The translations under genes were made by a program, and so were the position numbers. Below, piece by piece: positions 1 to 8,307 of a stretch of DNA of 64,000 nucleotides (its first letter is position 1; each line of letters starts with the position of its first letter). The notes under the pieces are model-generated. The model saw only the letters and a program-made list of their open reading frames with translations, ran no database searches and had not been told where the DNA came from. The DNA comes from Phenylobacterium sp. RIFCSPHIGHO2_01_FULL_69_31 (GTDB lineage: Bacteria > Pseudomonadota > Alphaproteobacteria > Caulobacterales > Caulobacteraceae), in assembly GCF_001824475.1 (NCBI RefSeq), contig NZ_MHXN01000045.1:1-64000 (forward strand), written 5' to 3'.

Positions 1-136
1 CTCTCAGATCAACCTTGCCAACGGGGAGCCGTCCAGACATGGCGCAGGGCCGACCTCCAATAGAGCGCTCGGCGCAGGGTGCTCAGGCGTGTGAATGGGC
101 CAGCTCGCGGGGCGCAAACACGAATGCGGTTAGCCG

Positions 137-1078
137 TCAGGCGAGGGCAAAGCGCGCCCGACGTATGCACGCTCCGATGAATCCGAAACCCAGGACCATG
201 ATGGCCCAGGTCGCAGGTTCGGGAACGGGGGCGACAGCCCCGAAGCCGCGCCTGAAGTCGAACCCGGTGTCGCCGCTGATCGCCGTGAAATCCGTCACCG
301 CCCGACCGTCCACGGTCAGGTTGCGAATTCCCTCCCAAGTGAGGGTGCTGCCGAAATCGCTGGTGAACGCTGCGGAACGGGTCTCCGTACTACCAGCGAA
401 ATTGACCAATGCGCTGGCGCCCGCCACGGTCTGCAGGCTCATGACGATCTCATTCATCTGGCCGAAGACCACTTGGAAGGTTGGCATCTGAAGAGCGGCT
501 ACATCGCCCGTTTCGGAGCCGCCTCCGACAACGTCGCCGTACAGCTGTCGATTGTAGAACGCGAAGGAGTCGTTCACGAAGACCTGCGCCGCCCACCGGG
601 CCTCGCCCCGGGCGAATTGGGAGCCCACCAGGCCGCCGCTCAGAAACCCGTCGAGCAGCACGTCGGCGGTCATTACGCCGACCGTGCCGGCTGCGACACC
701 TGGGGCCGACAGAAAGAAGCTGTCGCGATATTCCGCCCTAGTATCCCCGCTGCCGATGGCGCCGCGCGATTCCAGGGTCGGGTACACGACCGCGCTTGCC
801 GTCGAATAGCCTTTCAAGGCCCCCACCCCGGCACTGGCGAACGCATAGCCGCTCGACTGGCTGACAGCCTCGTCGGCGAAGGAGCTGGTAGAGAGCAGGG
901 TCACGGGAGAGGCGCTCGTACCGGACGATTTCTCATCCCGCGTTGAGCTGGTGTTCTGCCCTCTCGTTTCGGCTGTCGTGCGAACCGTGAAGGACGCCGC
1001 GTCGGCTGGCGTCCCGACCGCAAGTGCGCCGCCGAACACGCTGCAAGCCACAACGAGGCCTAAGGACCTTCCGAACAT
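137..1078 (-). CDS. PEPxxWA-CTERM sorted secreted protein
   Basis: The 313-residue product has an N-terminal signal peptide ending near ADA-A and a C-terminal tripartite sorting signal: the motif PEPATWAIM, a hydrophobic stretch, then a basic tail (RRARFALA). This is the PEPxxWA-CTERM class, which exosortases are known to process for surface display or release. The middle is Ser/Thr/Ala/Gly-rich with no recognised enzyme motif. I chose the ATG at 1078 because GGGGATGGG lies just upstream and the signal peptide begins there; an in-frame GTG at 1099 would add seven residues. It stands alone on the minus strand, divergent from another PEP-CTERM gene. The exosortase at 45.5-46.3 kb is its likely processing enzyme, by inference. 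Confidence 0.85.
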   Translation of the reverse strand: MFGRSLGLVVACSVFGGALAVGTPADAASFTVRTTAETRGQNTSSTRDEKSSGTSASPVTLLSTSSFADEAVSQSSGYAFASAGVGALKGYSTASAVVYPTLESRGAIGSGDTRAEYRDSFFLSAPGVAAGTVGVMTADVLLDGFLSGGLVGSQFARGEARWAAQVFVNDSFAFYNRQLYGDVVGGGSETGDVAALQMPTFQVVFGQMNEIVMSLQTVAGASALVNFAGSTETRSAAFTSDFGSTLTWEGIRNLTVDGRAVTDFTAISGDTGFDFRRGFGAVAPVPEPATWAIMVLGFGFIGACIRRARFALA

Positions 1079-1312
1079 ATACCCATCCCCAGCGATCACA
1101 TGCCCGCCCCTGTGAGCCAGGCGCCGAGGCGCGATTGAACACTGCGGCGGTTGGAGGCGTAAATAGTACGAACAACCTATGCGCCCATGATTCCACGGTG
1201 GCTCCGGTGGCCGTCTCTCGTGGCCGGAGCCCCCAATCGGGGGATGCCGCCGCTGGCCCCGTCCACCACCCTGCGCGTCTTGATCTTTTGTGTGACAGTT
1301 GGGGGCGTAGCG

Positions 1313-2143
1313 ATGCGAGCGTTTGGGGTTCTGCTGTCAGGATTAGTTGGGTCGCTGGCCCTGGGAGCGGCCTCTGCCGCGAGCGCAGGCGTCCTGGTCG
1401 CTTCGGGCGACGAATGGACGTTGTCCGACTTCGCCTATGGCGCGCCCTACCAGGCCGGAACTACGGCCTTCGTCCAGGATCTCGCCACGACGTTCGGGGG
1501 ATCGAACTACCTGCTGCTCACCGGCAACGGGAATGTGCCGACCGGCCAGTTGACCCAACTTACCTCACAGCTCACGTCGCTGGGTAAGACCGTGGAGACT
1601 TCGGCGACCTTCAGCCTCGCCATCGCCAGCGGCTATGATGCTGTGTTCCACTTCGGGCAGGGACTGACGGGCGGCCAGTTCGCGGACCTCGACGCCTACG
1701 TCTCGGCCGGAGGCGACGCCTACGTCTCGCTCGGCGGAGGCTGGTACGGCAGCGCGGCCGGTGAAGCGGCGGCCTGGAACCCCTTCTTTGCCGACTACGG
1801 CTTGGCGGCAGGGTCCACGTGGTTCACTGCCCCGGGCTTCGTGGACGCCACGGTGACCCAAGGGCCGTCGGGGGCCACGAACCTCATCTGGGGCTATGGT
1901 CAGTCCATCGACCGACTGCCGGCCGGCAACGGCGTGTCTTATGTCCGTGGCAGCTTCGCCGGCGGTCCGCAGGACATCGGCCTCGTCGGCTCCAGCCAGC
2001 CGCTGGGTGTCGCCCCGGTGCCTGAACCCGCCACCTGGACGATGATGATCGTGGGCTTCGGGACGGCGGGCGCTGCGATGCGTCGGCGCCGCGCGCGTCG
2101 GTGGCGCTTTGAAATGACCCCGCCGACGACGCGGGGATCCTGA
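1313..2143 (+). CDS. PEPxxWA-CTERM sorted secreted protein
   Basis: The 276-residue product starts MRAFGVLLSG with a typical signal peptide (cleavage near ASA-G) and ends with PVPEPATWTMMIVGFG followed by an Arg-rich tail, the PEPxxWA-CTERM sorting signal. The tail is longer than usual, running about 20 residues past the basic cluster to end in TTRGS, so the stop codon may have drifted. The body is rich in Gly, Ala and Ser, with no catalytic motif recognised. I chose the ATG at 1313 because it opens the signal peptide; the frame is open further upstream but that part does not look coding. Divergent from the PEP-CTERM gene at 137-1078. Confidence 0.83.
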   Translation: MRAFGVLLSGLVGSLALGAASAASAGVLVASGDEWTLSDFAYGAPYQAGTTAFVQDLATTFGGSNYLLLTGNGNVPTGQLTQLTSQLTSLGKTVETSATFSLAIASGYDAVFHFGQGLTGGQFADLDAYVSAGGDAYVSLGGGWYGSAAGEAAAWNPFFADYGLAAGSTWFTAPGFVDATVTQGPSGATNLIWGYGQSIDRLPAGNGVSYVRGSFAGGPQDIGLVGSSQPLGVAPVPEPATWTMMIVGFGTAGAAMRRRRARRWRFEMTPPTTRGS

Positions 2144-2509
2144 GATCACGACACAGCCGCGCCCGCAGGCGCCGCCCGGTAACGTGCCCAGCCGACGCGC
2201 GAGGTCGACGAGGAAAACCAGGCCGCTCTCCTCGCGATGATCCCGCTGGAGGGGTGGTGCTGACACGCTCCCGTCGGAGCTTCAGGAAGAGCATGCAAGT
2301 TGATGTGCGCGTTGGGTGACCAGCCTAGGCCGTGAACGTCTGCTTCCCGGCACGATGCCAACGTCAGCTTGTGGCAACGCTGACTCCGAGCCGCTTCACT
2401 GAGAGCAACACCTGGTTGCCCTTGAGGTCTCCAGAGAAGCCGGTGTGTGGCTGTAGAAGGCTGGAGAACCGAACGTCGCGGCCAGCGACGCGAGACAGGG
2501 GCGTTGAGG
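2144..2509. other. Gene-poor stretch between two plus-strand genes
   Basis: About 366 bases with no convincing gene. One short frame near 2190-2265 gives an acidic, ordinary-looking peptide without a start codon or homology I recognise, possibly a decayed gene end. No clear terminator hairpin follows the PEP-CTERM gene. Confidence 0.4.
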
Positions 2510-2944
2510 ATGATTGCCGAACTTGCGCTTGCGGCGGCCCTCACGTCCGCGGCCCCGTCGTCCGACACCGGAGCAAGCGCCGCGAGCCGCCTCGCCGCCG
2601 CCTACGCCGAGGGACTGAAGTCCGCCAGTCTCGACACACTCAACAGCGCCTTCGCGCCCGACGGCAGCTTCTTCTCCCGGGACGAGAACGGTCGCCTGCG
2701 GCGACAGTCCTTCTCGGCGGCGCTGCCCACATGGGTCGATGGGCCAGATCCGACGGTACGGTTTGATGTCCAGCGTATCGAGAATCCGACGGATCAGCTT
2801 GCCTCCGTGACAGGGCGCCTGCGCATGGCGACCAGGTGCTACCAGGACCAGCTTCTTTTGATGCGCCTCGCCTCAGGCTGGAGGATCGTCGCGAAGACGA
2901 CCGAGCAGATCCCCTGTACCGAGGCGCTTCCCCCTCGCGACTGA
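2510..2944 (+). CDS. Small secreted protein with NTF2/SnoaL-like fold (putative)
   Basis: The 144-residue product begins MIAELALAAALTSAAPS, a signal-like hydrophobic N-terminus. The rest follows the pattern of NTF2-like or lumazine-binding-like proteins: a helical start (LAAAYAEGLKSASLDTLNSAF), FAPDGSFF, then beta-strand segments ending WRIVAKTTEQ. In that family the fold is a small cone used as an enzyme or binding domain; no catalytic residues can be assigned here. The ATG at 2510 follows GTTGAGG and starts the hydrophobic segment. It stands alone between two PEP-CTERM genes. The fold call is tentative. Confidence 0.55.
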   Translation: MIAELALAAALTSAAPSSDTGASAASRLAAAYAEGLKSASLDTLNSAFAPDGSFFSRDENGRLRRQSFSAALPTWVDGPDPTVRFDVQRIENPTDQLASVTGRLRMATRCYQDQLLLMRLASGWRIVAKTTEQIPCTEALPPRD

Positions 2945-3156
2945 CCTCGAATGGCGAGCGGCGGCGCCGGCGCCGGAAGATCTTGCTCCGGTGGGAGATG
3001 CGCAAGTCCGCGTCGATAGCCTGAATTCACTCGCGCGCCGGGCGAACTTTGTCCGGCATTCGTCGACCGATCGGAGCGTTCGTCGCGCGGCGCATCGCCG
3101 GGAGCGACCGCCCTGCTAACCCGCGAGACTGAATGTCAAAGAACAAGGGGTGTCCC

Positions 3157-3753
3157 ATGCACCGAAACTCCATTCTTGCGGCCGCCGCGGGTCTCGCGCT
3201 CTCGCTGGGGGCCTCCGCCGCCGCCGCCGCCACCACCATCGTCCTGAACTTCGACGACCTGACCGGGACCGGCCTGGTGCCGACGGAATACGGCGGGGTG
3301 ATCTTCGGTGACGACTTCAGCCACTACGATACGCCGGCGACCGGTTTCCCGCCGGCCTCGGGACTGACCACCGTCTATGCGAACTATCAGAAATATCGGC
3401 CGGGTCTCGAGGCCACCCTTAGCTTCCGCTTCAACGAACTGGTTCGCTTCGATGGGGCGTTCTTTGCCGGCCGGACCCATGTCGCCTACGACTTCTATCG
3501 CGACGGCGCGAAGGTGGGTTCAGCCGGCCACTTCAACCTGGGCGATCATGCGGCCTACTACGCATCCGGCTACGACGGCCTGATCGACGAGGTTCGGCTC
3601 TCCGGCAACGCCGGCAACTGGGTGATGGACGACCTGACCTACACGACCGGCGTCACCACCGCGGTGCCGGAACCGACCACATGGGCGCTGATGATCCTGG
3701 GCTTCGGCGGCGCCGGTGCGGCCCTTCGCTCGCGCCGGCGCGCGTTCGCCTAG
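3157..3753 (+). CDS. PEPxxWA-CTERM sorted secreted protein
   Basis: The 198-residue product has a signal peptide (MHRNSILAAAAGLALSLG, cleavage near AAA-A) and the C-terminal signal PEPTTWALMILGFGGAGAA followed by RSRRRAFA, an almost ideal PEPxxWA-CTERM. The mature part starts with TTIVLNFDDL and has a beta-sandwich feel (FRFNELVRFDGAFF, then YDFYRDGAKVG), like the lectin-like PEP-CTERM proteins. I chose the ATG at 3157 because AAGGGG sits about six bases upstream; an earlier ATG at 3133 would extend the signal peptide unnaturally. It lies upstream of a sugar-nucleotide epimerase gene, but a 220-base gap containing a hairpin separates them. Confidence 0.88.
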   Translation: MHRNSILAAAAGLALSLGASAAAAATTIVLNFDDLTGTGLVPTEYGGVIFGDDFSHYDTPATGFPPASGLTTVYANYQKYRPGLEATLSFRFNELVRFDGAFFAGRTHVAYDFYRDGAKVGSAGHFNLGDHAAYYASGYDGLIDEVRLSGNAGNWVMDDLTYTTGVTTAVPEPTTWALMILGFGGAGAALRSRRRAFA

Positions 3754-3826
3754 GCTGACGTCGACGCCGCCGCGACGCGGTGCGGACCTTCGCAACGCCG
3801 GGCCGGGTGGGGCGTGGACGACAACG

Positions 3827-3860
3827 CCTCTCCCCCGACCGAAGCGAAGCGTGGGAGAGG
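3827..3860. repeat. 8-bp inverted repeat, terminator-like or interspersed element
   Basis: CCTCTCCC and GGGAGAGG form a perfect 8-bp stem around an 18-base loop, about 75 bases after the PEP-CTERM stop codon. There is no T run, so intrinsic termination is unproven. It could be a member of a short intergenic repeat family. Confidence 0.4.
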
Positions 3861-3973
3861 AGGAGCGGCGATCAATTCGGTGGCCGATCGTCTGGCTGCA
3901 CACCCTTAAGACCCTTGCAACCCGGCGGCCGCTAGGCACGCTTGCGCATCGGCGCAGGCAGCGAGGCGACGTC

Positions 3974-4981
3974 TTGACGATCCTGGTCACCGGCTCGGCC
4001 GGCTTCATCGGCTTCCATCTTAGCCGCCGGCTGCTCGAGCGCGGCGAGACGGTGGTGGGCCTCGACAGCCTCAACGCCTACTACGACCCGAAGCTCAAGG
4101 CGGCGCGGCTGGCGATCCTGGAATCGCACCGCGGCTATCGCCACGCCAAGCTGGACCTGGCCGATCGCGAAGGCGTGCCCGCCCTCTTCGCCGAGGTCCG
4201 CCCCGACCACGTCGTCAACCTCGCGGCCCAGGCCGGCGTCCGCTACAGCCTGGAGAGCCCGGAGACCTACGTGGACTCCAACGTCGTGGGCTTCCTCAAC
4301 ATCCTGGAAGGCTGCCGGGCGGTCCAGCCCAAGCACCTGGTCTTCGCCTCCACCAGCTCGGTCTACGGCAACCACAACAACCTGCCGTTCAACGTCCACG
4401 ACGCGGCGACGCACCCGATCACGCTCTACGCCGCCAGCAAGCTGGCCAACGAGGCCATGGCGCATTCCTACGCCCACCTGTTCGGCATCCCCTCGACCGG
4501 CTTCCGCTTCTTCACGGTGTATGGGCCCTGGGGCCGCCCGGACATGGCGCTGTTCAAGTTCACCGACGCGATCCTGAAGGGCCAGCCCATCGACGTGTAC
4601 GGCGAGGGCCGCATGCAGCGCGACTTCACCTACGTGGACGACATCGTGGACGGCCTGGTCGCCGCGCTCGACCGGCCGCCGGCGGCCAACCCCGCCTGGG
4701 ATAGCGAGCGTCCGGATCCGGCCACCAGCGCCGCGCCCTGGCGCGTGCTCAACCTGGGCGCCAGCCGCCGGGTCGAGCTGATGCGCTACATCCAGGTCCT
4801 GGAAGAGAAGCTGGGCCGGAAGGCCGACCTGAACCTGATGCCCATGCAGGCCGGGGACGTGGCCCGCACCGAGGCCGACACCGCCGAGACCCGCGCCGTG
4901 CTGGACTACGCGCCCAGCACCACCATCGAGGAAGGCGTCGGCCGCTTCGTGGACTGGTACCGCGAGTACTACGGCGTCTAG
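3974..4981 (+). CDS. UDP-glucuronate 4-epimerase-type NAD-dependent epimerase
   Basis: The 335-residue extended short-chain dehydrogenase matches the usual length of UDP-glucuronate 4-epimerases, which interconvert UDP-glucuronate and UDP-galacturonate in the cytoplasm. Visible motifs are the NAD-binding TGSAGFIG (residues 6-13), the catalytic Ser region FASTSSVYG (124-132) and YAASK (Tyr152, Lys156). The start is inferred to be the TTG at 3974, with GAGG about seven bases upstream; starting further upstream adds 86 residues that do not look like protein. The product could supply uronic acid precursors to the polysaccharide locus, together with the UDP-sugar dehydrogenase at 13.1-14.4 kb. Substrate is inferred from family resemblance; UDP-GlcNAcA 4-epimerase is an alternative. 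Confidence 0.87.
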   Translation: MTILVTGSAGFIGFHLSRRLLERGETVVGLDSLNAYYDPKLKAARLAILESHRGYRHAKLDLADREGVPALFAEVRPDHVVNLAAQAGVRYSLESPETYVDSNVVGFLNILEGCRAVQPKHLVFASTSSVYGNHNNLPFNVHDAATHPITLYAASKLANEAMAHSYAHLFGIPSTGFRFFTVYGPWGRPDMALFKFTDAILKGQPIDVYGEGRMQRDFTYVDDIVDGLVAALDRPPAANPAWDSERPDPATSAAPWRVLNLGASRRVELMRYIQVLEEKLGRKADLNLMPMQAGDVARTEADTAETRAVLDYAPSTTIEEGVGRFVDWYREYYGV

Positions 4982-4984
4982 AGA

Positions 4985-6220
4985 CTAGACCGGCTTATCG
5001 ATCGACTCCGAGGGCTGCGAGAACCACTTGGGCCCCTGCTCGGTCATGTGGAAGCAGTCTTCCAGCCGGACGCCGAACTCGCCGGGGATGTAGATCCCGG
5101 GCTCGTCCGAGAAGCACATGCCGGGCGCCAGCTTCGTCGTCTCGCCGCGGACCAGGTTGACCGGCTCGTGCCCGTCCAGGCCGATCCCGTGCCCCGTGCG
5201 ATGCGACAGGCCCGGCAGCTTGTAGTCCGGTCCATAGCCGAGGCTGACGTAGTAGCTCCGCGCCGCGTCATCGACGCTTCCGGCGCTGGCGCCCAGCCGG
5301 GCCGCCTCGAAGGCGATCTGCTGGCCCCGCCGCACCTCGCCCCAGACCTTGCGCTGCTTCGCCGTCGGCTCCCCGAACACGAAGGTTCGCGATATGTCGG
5401 ACTGATAGCCCTCGACGGTGCAGCCGCAGTCCATCAGCACCACCTCCCCGGCCTTCACCGACTGCGGCTTGCCGGACCCGTGCGGATAGGCCGCCGCCTC
5501 GCCCAACAGCACGAGGGCGAACTCCGGATCGCCACCTAGGGATGCGGTGGCCTGGTTCATCAACCTTCCGATGTCCCCCGGCCGCATCCCGGCCTCGATC
5601 TTCGGAACCGTATGACGATAGGCCGCCATGGTGATGTTCGAAGCGTGCTGCATAAGGGCGATCTCGGCCGGCGACTTGATCATCCGGCAGCCCCGAACCA
5701 CCGGCGCCCCGTTCCGCAGCGTCGCCGTCGGCAGGTTCCGCTTCAGCCCATCGACGATGAAGTACCGGTTGGTCTCCTCGATCGCGACGACGCCCGACCC
5801 CAGCTTCCGGTCCCGCAGCCAGCCGGCGACCAGCGCCAGCGGATCCTCATGCTCCTGCCAGGTCCGCACCTCGGCCGGAACGCCCAGACTCTCCCGGACC
5901 GACGGCTCCTCGAAGAAGGGCGTCACCACCCCGATCTCCCCGTCCGCCGGGATCAGCGCACAGGTCAGCCGCTCGCTGCGGCTCCAGTGGACGCCGGTGA
6001 AGTAGATCAGGCTCGACCCCGGCTCGATCAGCAGGGCCGAGACCCCCTGCTCCCGCATCAGCCGCTGCGCCTTGGCGATCCGCGCCTCACGTTCCGCCCG
6101 CCCGATCGGCGGCGGCGCGTCCGGCAGCCGCGCGGGCAGGTCCGCGGCGCCGGAGGAGAAAGGAACCGCCGCCAGCGTCAGGCCGGCCGCGCCCAGGGTG
6201 ATCAGTCTGCGTCGATCCAT
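4985..6220 (-). CDS. Tat-exported M24 family metallopeptidase (Xaa-Pro aminopeptidase-like)
   Basis: The 411-residue product opens MDRRRLITLGAAG, a twin-arginine signal, so a folded metalloenzyme is probably exported to the periplasm. A creatinase-like N-terminal domain (ALLIEPGSSLIYFTGVHW) precedes the pita-bread domain. The five metal ligands of M24 peptidases are visible in order: Asp in VVLMDCGC, Asp in YQSDISRTF, His in HRTGHGIGL, Glu in FSDEPGIY and Glu in VRLEDC. The family removes N-terminal residues next to proline. I chose the ATG at 6220 because the Tat signal begins there; an ATG at 6259 in the same frame would bury it. Its end faces the epimerase gene, three bases apart. Confidence 0.88.
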   Translation of the reverse strand: MDRRRLITLGAAGLTLAAVPFSSGAADLPARLPDAPPPIGRAEREARIAKAQRLMREQGVSALLIEPGSSLIYFTGVHWSRSERLTCALIPADGEIGVVTPFFEEPSVRESLGVPAEVRTWQEHEDPLALVAGWLRDRKLGSGVVAIEETNRYFIVDGLKRNLPTATLRNGAPVVRGCRMIKSPAEIALMQHASNITMAAYRHTVPKIEAGMRPGDIGRLMNQATASLGGDPEFALVLLGEAAAYPHGSGKPQSVKAGEVVLMDCGCTVEGYQSDISRTFVFGEPTAKQRKVWGEVRRGQQIAFEAARLGASAGSVDDAARSYYVSLGYGPDYKLPGLSHRTGHGIGLDGHEPVNLVRGETTKLAPGMCFSDEPGIYIPGEFGVRLEDCFHMTEQGPKWFSQPSESIDKPV

Positions 6221-6351
6221 CCCGCAAAGCTCGCCCGACACGTTCCCTCTACCTAGCATAACCGTGCGTTCCTTCAGGGGTTGGGACCCCCTTCGATACT
6301 AACAATGGCGCGTCATAGCGCTCGGGTGATATCCGAGACGACCCGTCATCG

Positions 6352-7329
6352 ATGCAGAGCCGTACGCTGAGTCTTCGAAGCGCCCTCCAGTTCGCCGCGA
6401 TGCTCTCAGCAGCCGCCGCGGTGGCCTCAGCGCTTGGGTCGTATGACGCGCGACTCGATATACTGGCCCACTTCGCGCCAGGTTATCTCGTGATTGGGAT
6501 CGCGGCGGCCGTTCACGCCCTGCTCAAAAAGCCAGGGCGAGCCATGCTGTTGGTCTCCGCCCTCGCGGCTGTCCTAGGCGCAGGCAACCTCATGGCGAAT
6601 GAGTTTCTGCGCTCTACAGGCTCGATGGCCCCAAACGGGGCATGTGGCCAGATCAAGATCGTCCAATTCAACAGCCAGAGGACAAATAGCGAGCTGAGCC
6701 GGGTCGTGAGCTGGTTGATCGACCAAGATCCGGATGTCGTTACGATCTCGGAAGCACGGAGCGATCTACGCGATACTTTGTTGGCTCGCACTGGCTGGAA
6801 TGTTGCTGGCCGCAAAGGCAGCCTAATGATCTTCACGCGACACCGTTACATCATCATGCGTCGCCCGCCTCTCCCTCCGCAGTCTGAACTGAATTATGCG
6901 AACGCAAGCTACCCCTCGCCTGGGGGACCTATTGAGATCGTGACGACACATCTGAGCTGGCCAACAAGCGCAACCTATGCGTCGCAAGTTCGAGATCTTA
7001 AGTCGGTGGTTGCGAGACTTCCCCGCGAGCGCATGATTCTGACGGGAGATTTCAACTCTACACCATGGTCCGGAAGCCTGAGGGGGCTCGACAGCGAGCT
7101 CGGTCTAACGCGCCGCGACCGGTCTATCGCCACTTATCCGGCGAGCCTGTTGGGCACCCCCTGGCCCGTTCCCGCATTGCCGATCGATCATGTGTACGCG
7201 GGCCCCGGCTGGGCGACCGTGAGCGTCGAGCGGGGCCCTTGGCTGGGATCGGACCATTACCCGCTCGTGGTCGTGCTGGCTCCACTCCACCAGCCAGGAA
7301 CGCCCGGAGCCTGTGAACGGGGCATGTGA
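6352..7329 (+). CDS. Membrane-anchored endonuclease/exonuclease/phosphatase family protein
   Basis: The 325-residue product has two or three N-terminal hydrophobic segments (about residues 10-80) and then an EEP domain. Family motifs are readable in order: KIVQFNSQ, VVTISEA (metal-binding Glu), THLSWP (catalytic His region), LTGDFNSTPWS (the GDFN signature), PIDHVYAG and LGSDHYPLV (catalytic Asp-His). These enzymes hydrolyse phosphodiester bonds in nucleic acids or phospholipids; the membrane anchor and likely periplasmic domain favour a lipid or extracellular nucleotide substrate, but this is inference. Divergent from the M24 peptidase across a 131-base gap. Codon use is somewhat less GC-biased than its neighbours. 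Confidence 0.87.
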   Translation: MQSRTLSLRSALQFAAMLSAAAAVASALGSYDARLDILAHFAPGYLVIGIAAAVHALLKKPGRAMLLVSALAAVLGAGNLMANEFLRSTGSMAPNGACGQIKIVQFNSQRTNSELSRVVSWLIDQDPDVVTISEARSDLRDTLLARTGWNVAGRKGSLMIFTRHRYIIMRRPPLPPQSELNYANASYPSPGGPIEIVTTHLSWPTSATYASQVRDLKSVVARLPRERMILTGDFNSTPWSGSLRGLDSELGLTRRDRSIATYPASLLGTPWPVPALPIDHVYAGPGWATVSVERGPWLGSDHYPLVVVLAPLHQPGTPGACERGM

Positions 7330-7439
7330 CCACCTGATCGCGCAACTGGCGCTGTTTCCGCTCACTTGCCTGTGAAATGAGCTGACCCCTGGGTTTCACG
7401 CCTCATCGGCGCGCACTAGGTAGGACCCAACGAGATCAA

Positions 7440-7460
7440 GGGCCGGCGAACGACCGGCCC
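7440..7460 (+). promoter_or_regulatory. Inverted repeat in the urcA leader
   Basis: GGGCCGG and CCGGCCC form a perfect 7-bp stem with a 7-base spacer, ending just before the strong Shine-Dalgarno AGGAAGGAG of the UrcA-family gene. It may be an operator or a 5' mRNA stabiliser; it does not occlude the ribosome site. Confidence 0.45.
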
Positions 7461-7477
7461 GCAGGAAGGAGTACCCC

Positions 7478-7804
7478 ATGAAGCTTCTGGTCGCCTCGGC
7501 GCTCGCCGCCTTCGCCTTCGCCACCTCTGCCGCCGCGGGGCCGCTGGCGACCACTTCGATCGCCGTGTCCCCCGCCGGGCTCGACCTTTCCACCGCGGCG
7601 GGCGCCGTGGCCATGGCGGGGCGCCTGGATCGCGCGGCCGTACGCGCCTGCGGCGCCTCCTCGTTCAGCGTCCGCGACCACCAGGAGGCGGTCCGCCGTT
7701 CGACCTGCTACCGCGATGCCATGGGCGAGGCCTTGTCGGCGCTCGACGCGCCGGCGGTGAGCGCCGCGCTCCGCGAGCGCGCCGCCCCCGCCGGCGATCG
7801 CTAG
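7478..7804 (+). CDS. UrcA family secreted protein
   Basis: The 108-residue product has a signal peptide (MKLLVASALAAFAFATSAAAG), a following SIAVSPAGLDLSTAAGAVAM segment, and paired cysteines in AVRACGAS and RRSTCYRDAM. This is the UrcA pattern (V.Y.DLDLST-like segment, two Cys), common in Caulobacterales and Sphingomonadales. The function is unknown; the Cys pair probably forms a disulfide in the periplasm. The ATG at 7478 has an excellent Shine-Dalgarno (AGGAAGGAG). It converges on the RidA gene, with three bases between the stop codons. Confidence 0.85.
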   Translation: MKLLVASALAAFAFATSAAAGPLATTSIAVSPAGLDLSTAAGAVAMAGRLDRAAVRACGASSFSVRDHQEAVRRSTCYRDAMGEALSALDAPAVSAALRERAAPAGDR

Positions 7805-7807
7805 ACC

Positions 7808-8284
7808 CTACTTGGCGGCCGGCTTGGCCGCCTGCACTTCGATCTCCGCATACATCCCGGGTCGCACGAGGCCGGCGACCTGGGAGGTGATGCGCGCGGG
7901 CTTGGTCTTCAGCGGCCCATAGAACTGGTTGTAGCCTTCCATCATGCCGGCGAAGTCCATGCCGCCGCCCTTGGCAGGGTCGCCGACCAGCAGCACCCGC
8001 ATCATCACGGTGTCGCCCAGCTCATAGCCCTGGGCCTTCATGATCCCCTGGATCTTGGTCAGGATGCTGATCACCTGGGTCTTGGTGTCGCCGAAGGGCG
8101 TGGCCGCGGGCGCGCCGGGAACGACGTCGGGGGTGATCCCGCTCACGTACAGCATGTCCGAACCGGCCGGCACCTTGACCGCGCTGGAGATGAAGCCGTT
8201 CGACGGGTTGATGTGGACGTTCTGGGCGTGGGCGGCCCCCGCCGCGAGCGTGAGCAGGGCGGCGGACAGCAGAATCTTGCGCAT
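7808..8284 (-). CDS. Secreted RidA (YjgF/UK114) family protein
   Basis: The 158-residue product starts MRKILLSAALLTLAAGAAHAQ, a clear Sec signal peptide, which is unusual because most RidA proteins are cytoplasmic. The mature part matches RidA: SGITPDVVPG, FGDTKTQVISILTKIQGIMK, VMMRVLL and the C-terminal SQVAGLVRPGMYAEIEVQA. RidA proteins hydrolyse reactive enamine/imine intermediates; the substrate-binding Arg (usually in the segment before the final strand) is not obvious, as the expected position reads GLVRPG. It lies 23 bases downstream of a Tat-exported flavin amine oxidase, whose imine products are a natural RidA substrate. A periplasmic pairing is inferred. Confidence 0.86.
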   Translation of the reverse strand: MRKILLSAALLTLAAGAAHAQNVHINPSNGFISSAVKVPAGSDMLYVSGITPDVVPGAPAATPFGDTKTQVISILTKIQGIMKAQGYELGDTVMMRVLLVGDPAKGGGMDFAGMMEGYNQFYGPLKTKPARITSQVAGLVRPGMYAEIEVQAAKPAAK

Positions 8285-8307
8285 GGTTCTCCCCTCGGAA
8301 AAAAGCT

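Noticed and set aside
1..136. Possible gene end at the window start
   Set aside because: Open frames here do not resemble protein and no motif is seen.
2190..2265. Short acidic peptide frame in the gap after the second PEP-CTERM gene
   Set aside because: About 25 codons with no start codon; may be a decayed gene end but there is too little to call it.
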